Positions 7,554 to 8,734 of a DNA stretch of 8,734 bases are shown piece after piece. Origin of the DNA: Candidatus Kuenenia stuttgartensis (GTDB taxonomy: Bacteria; Planctomycetota; Planctomycetia; Pirellulales; UBA1268); contig CAMCPF010000105.1 in assembly GCA_945876515.1 (NCBI GenBank), positions 1 through 8,734 on the forward strand. The letters are read 5' to 3'. The first letter of the stretch is position 1. Each line of letters begins with the position of its first letter. The notes beneath the pieces are model-generated. The model saw nothing but the letters and a program-made list of their open reading frames with translations, was not told the origin of the DNA and made no database searches. Both the position numbers and the translations under genes were made by a program.

Positions 7554-8734
7554 GTGACGACCTGGTACGACGTCTCCGACCTGATGACCTGGACGCTGCC
7601 CCATCTCACGGGCATCCAGCGGACGACCGTCGGGATCCTCGGTGGCCTGGTGGCCGAGGACGTGCCGGTGAGGCTGACGCGGTTTGATCAGAGCCGACGC
7701 CGGTTCGAGCCGCTCGCCGTCGCGGAGCTGCCGTCCGCCGTCCGCCGCCACCTGGCCGGGGCCTGGCCGGATGCGGCCGCAGCGGCGGTCGTGCCCCACC
7801 GCCGCCGTCGGAAGGGCCGCGAGCTGATCTTTGGCACGAGCCCGGCCGCGAGCGAACTCCGCACGGCCTGCCGTGGGTTCGGCACGGCCTCGCGGGATCT
7901 TCGCCGCAGCTTCGGCCGCTGGCTCGCCGTGCGAGCGCGCGAGTCGTTCCGGCGGCTGCCCACGCCGACCCTCGCCGGCCGCACCAGGCCGCTGCCGACC
8001 CGGGCGGTCGAGCCGGAGGAGCCCTTCGCCCCCGGCGACGTGCTGCTCTCGCTGGGCGCGTCGTGGCCGATCGAGGGTCATGCCGCCGCCGCCGCGGCGA
8101 TGCGCCGCCGCGGTGTCCGCGTGCTGCGGATGGTCTACGACCTGATCCCCACGATCAAGCCGCAGTGGGTCGATGAGGCCACCGTGCGGCAGGTGACCGG
8201 GTGGGTCCGCAACGTGCTCACCGAGTCGGATCACGTGCTCACGATCTCCGAGTTTTCACGGAGCGAGATCGCCCGGTATTGCGAGGAGAGCCGGTTCCCC
8301 CTGCCGCCGACGAGCGTCGTGCGGCTGGGCGACGAACTGGGCTCGAGCCGCGACGAGACGCCGCCGCGGCCCCGGTTCGTCCCGCCCCGCCCGTTCTTCG
8401 TCTGCGTCTCCACGCTCGACGTCCGCAAGAACCACCGGCTGCTCTACGACGCCTGGCAGGTCTTGGCCGCCCGCGACCCGGAGACCTGCCCCGACCTGGT
8501 CTGCCTCGGCGTGCCGCACCTGCTCGTCGACGACCTGATGCACGAGATCCGCCACGACCGCGCCGTGAACGGCCGGATCCACATCCTGCACGGGATCGAA
8601 GACGCGGAGCTCGCCTGGTACTACCACCACTGCGCTGCCACGATCTACCCGTCGCGGTACGAGGGCTGGGGCCTGCCCGTGGCCGAGAGCCTCGCGCACG
8701 GCCGGCTTTGCCTCGCCTCCTACGCCACGAGCAT
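7554..8734 (+). CDS. GT4-type glycosyltransferase, 3' end cut by window edge (partial)
   Basis: This second glycosyltransferase of the cluster has 393 codons visible and no stop before the window ends. The start chosen is the GTG at 7554, because the conserved opening TTWYDVSDLMTW and the loop LTGIQRTTVGIL (19-30) follow directly. No ATG and no strong ribosome binding site are nearby. The N-terminal domain includes RMVYDLIPTIKPQWV (192-206) and LTISEFSRSEI (229-239), both typical of GT4 enzymes. The donor domain shows FVCVSTLDVRKNHRLL (282-297) and the EX7E motif SRYEGWGLPVAES, with Glu370 and Glu378. Residues about 45-160, between the opening loop and the DVLLSLGASW strand, are rich in Arg, Ala and Pro. 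They do not resemble anything I recognise and look like a divergent insert. The donor and acceptor are unknown. It is probably co-transcribed with the FkbM gene 37 bases upstream. Confidence 0.9.
   Translation, partial: MTTWYDVSDLMTWTLPHLTGIQRTTVGILGGLVAEDVPVRLTRFDQSRRRFEPLAVAELPSAVRRHLAGAWPDAAAAAVVPHRRRRKGRELIFGTSPAASELRTACRGFGTASRDLRRSFGRWLAVRARESFRRLPTPTLAGRTRPLPTRAVEPEEPFAPGDVLLSLGASWPIEGHAAAAAAMRRRGVRVLRMVYDLIPTIKPQWVDEATVRQVTGWVRNVLTESDHVLTISEFSRSEIARYCEESRFPLPPTSVVRLGDELGSSRDETPPRPRFVPPRPFFVCVSTLDVRKNHRLLYDAWQVLAARDPETCPDLVCLGVPHLLVDDLMHEIRHDRAVNGRIHILHGIEDAELAWYYHHCAATIYPSRYEGWGLPVAESLAHGRLCLASYATS

Noticed and set aside
7281..8234. Minus-strand open frame (317 codons) opposite the end of FkbM and the last glycosyltransferase
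   Set aside because: It covers parts of two conserved plus-strand genes, and its translation is low-complexity without domain features.

Overview
The window looks like a piece of a high-GC planctomycete chromosome (Pirellulales-like). This is inferred from gene content: a secreted DUF1080 protein and a secreted sialate-O-acetylesterase-type esterase, both typical of that phylum, next to an exopolysaccharide/glycan biosynthesis cluster. No rRNA, tRNA, mobile element or CRISPR array was seen, and no marker gene fixes the taxonomy.

The left part (about 133-3262) lies on the minus strand. In transcription order it holds a secreted DUF1080 (3-keto-disaccharide hydrolase-type) protein, the large-conductance mechanosensitive channel MscL, and a secreted SGNH/sialate-O-acetylesterase-like protein. 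Gaps of 52 and 60 bases would allow co-transcription. A short open frame at the extreme left edge (3-74, plus strand) may be the tail of a convergent gene.

The right part (3445-8734) lies on the plus strand, beyond a 179-base divergent intergenic region. It reads as a glycan assembly cluster: a GT4-type glycosyltransferase, GDP-mannose 4,6-dehydratase (gmd), a class I SAM-dependent methyltransferase-like protein, an FkbM-family methyltransferase, and a second GT4-type glycosyltransferase cut by the window edge. Gmd would supply GDP-4-keto-6-deoxymannose. The glycosyltransferases and methyltransferases suggest a methylated, deoxyhexose-containing surface or exported glycan. The enzyme that would turn the Gmd product into GDP-fucose, GDP-rhamnose or GDP-perosamine is not in the window.

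The genes are mostly of recognisable families. Points of interest are a perfect 17-bp tandem duplication abutting the gmd ribosome binding site, near-identical gene ends in consecutive cluster genes, an esterase with non-canonical catalytic blocks, and mscL sandwiched between two secreted carbohydrate-active proteins. I did not find convincing evidence for a wholly new system.
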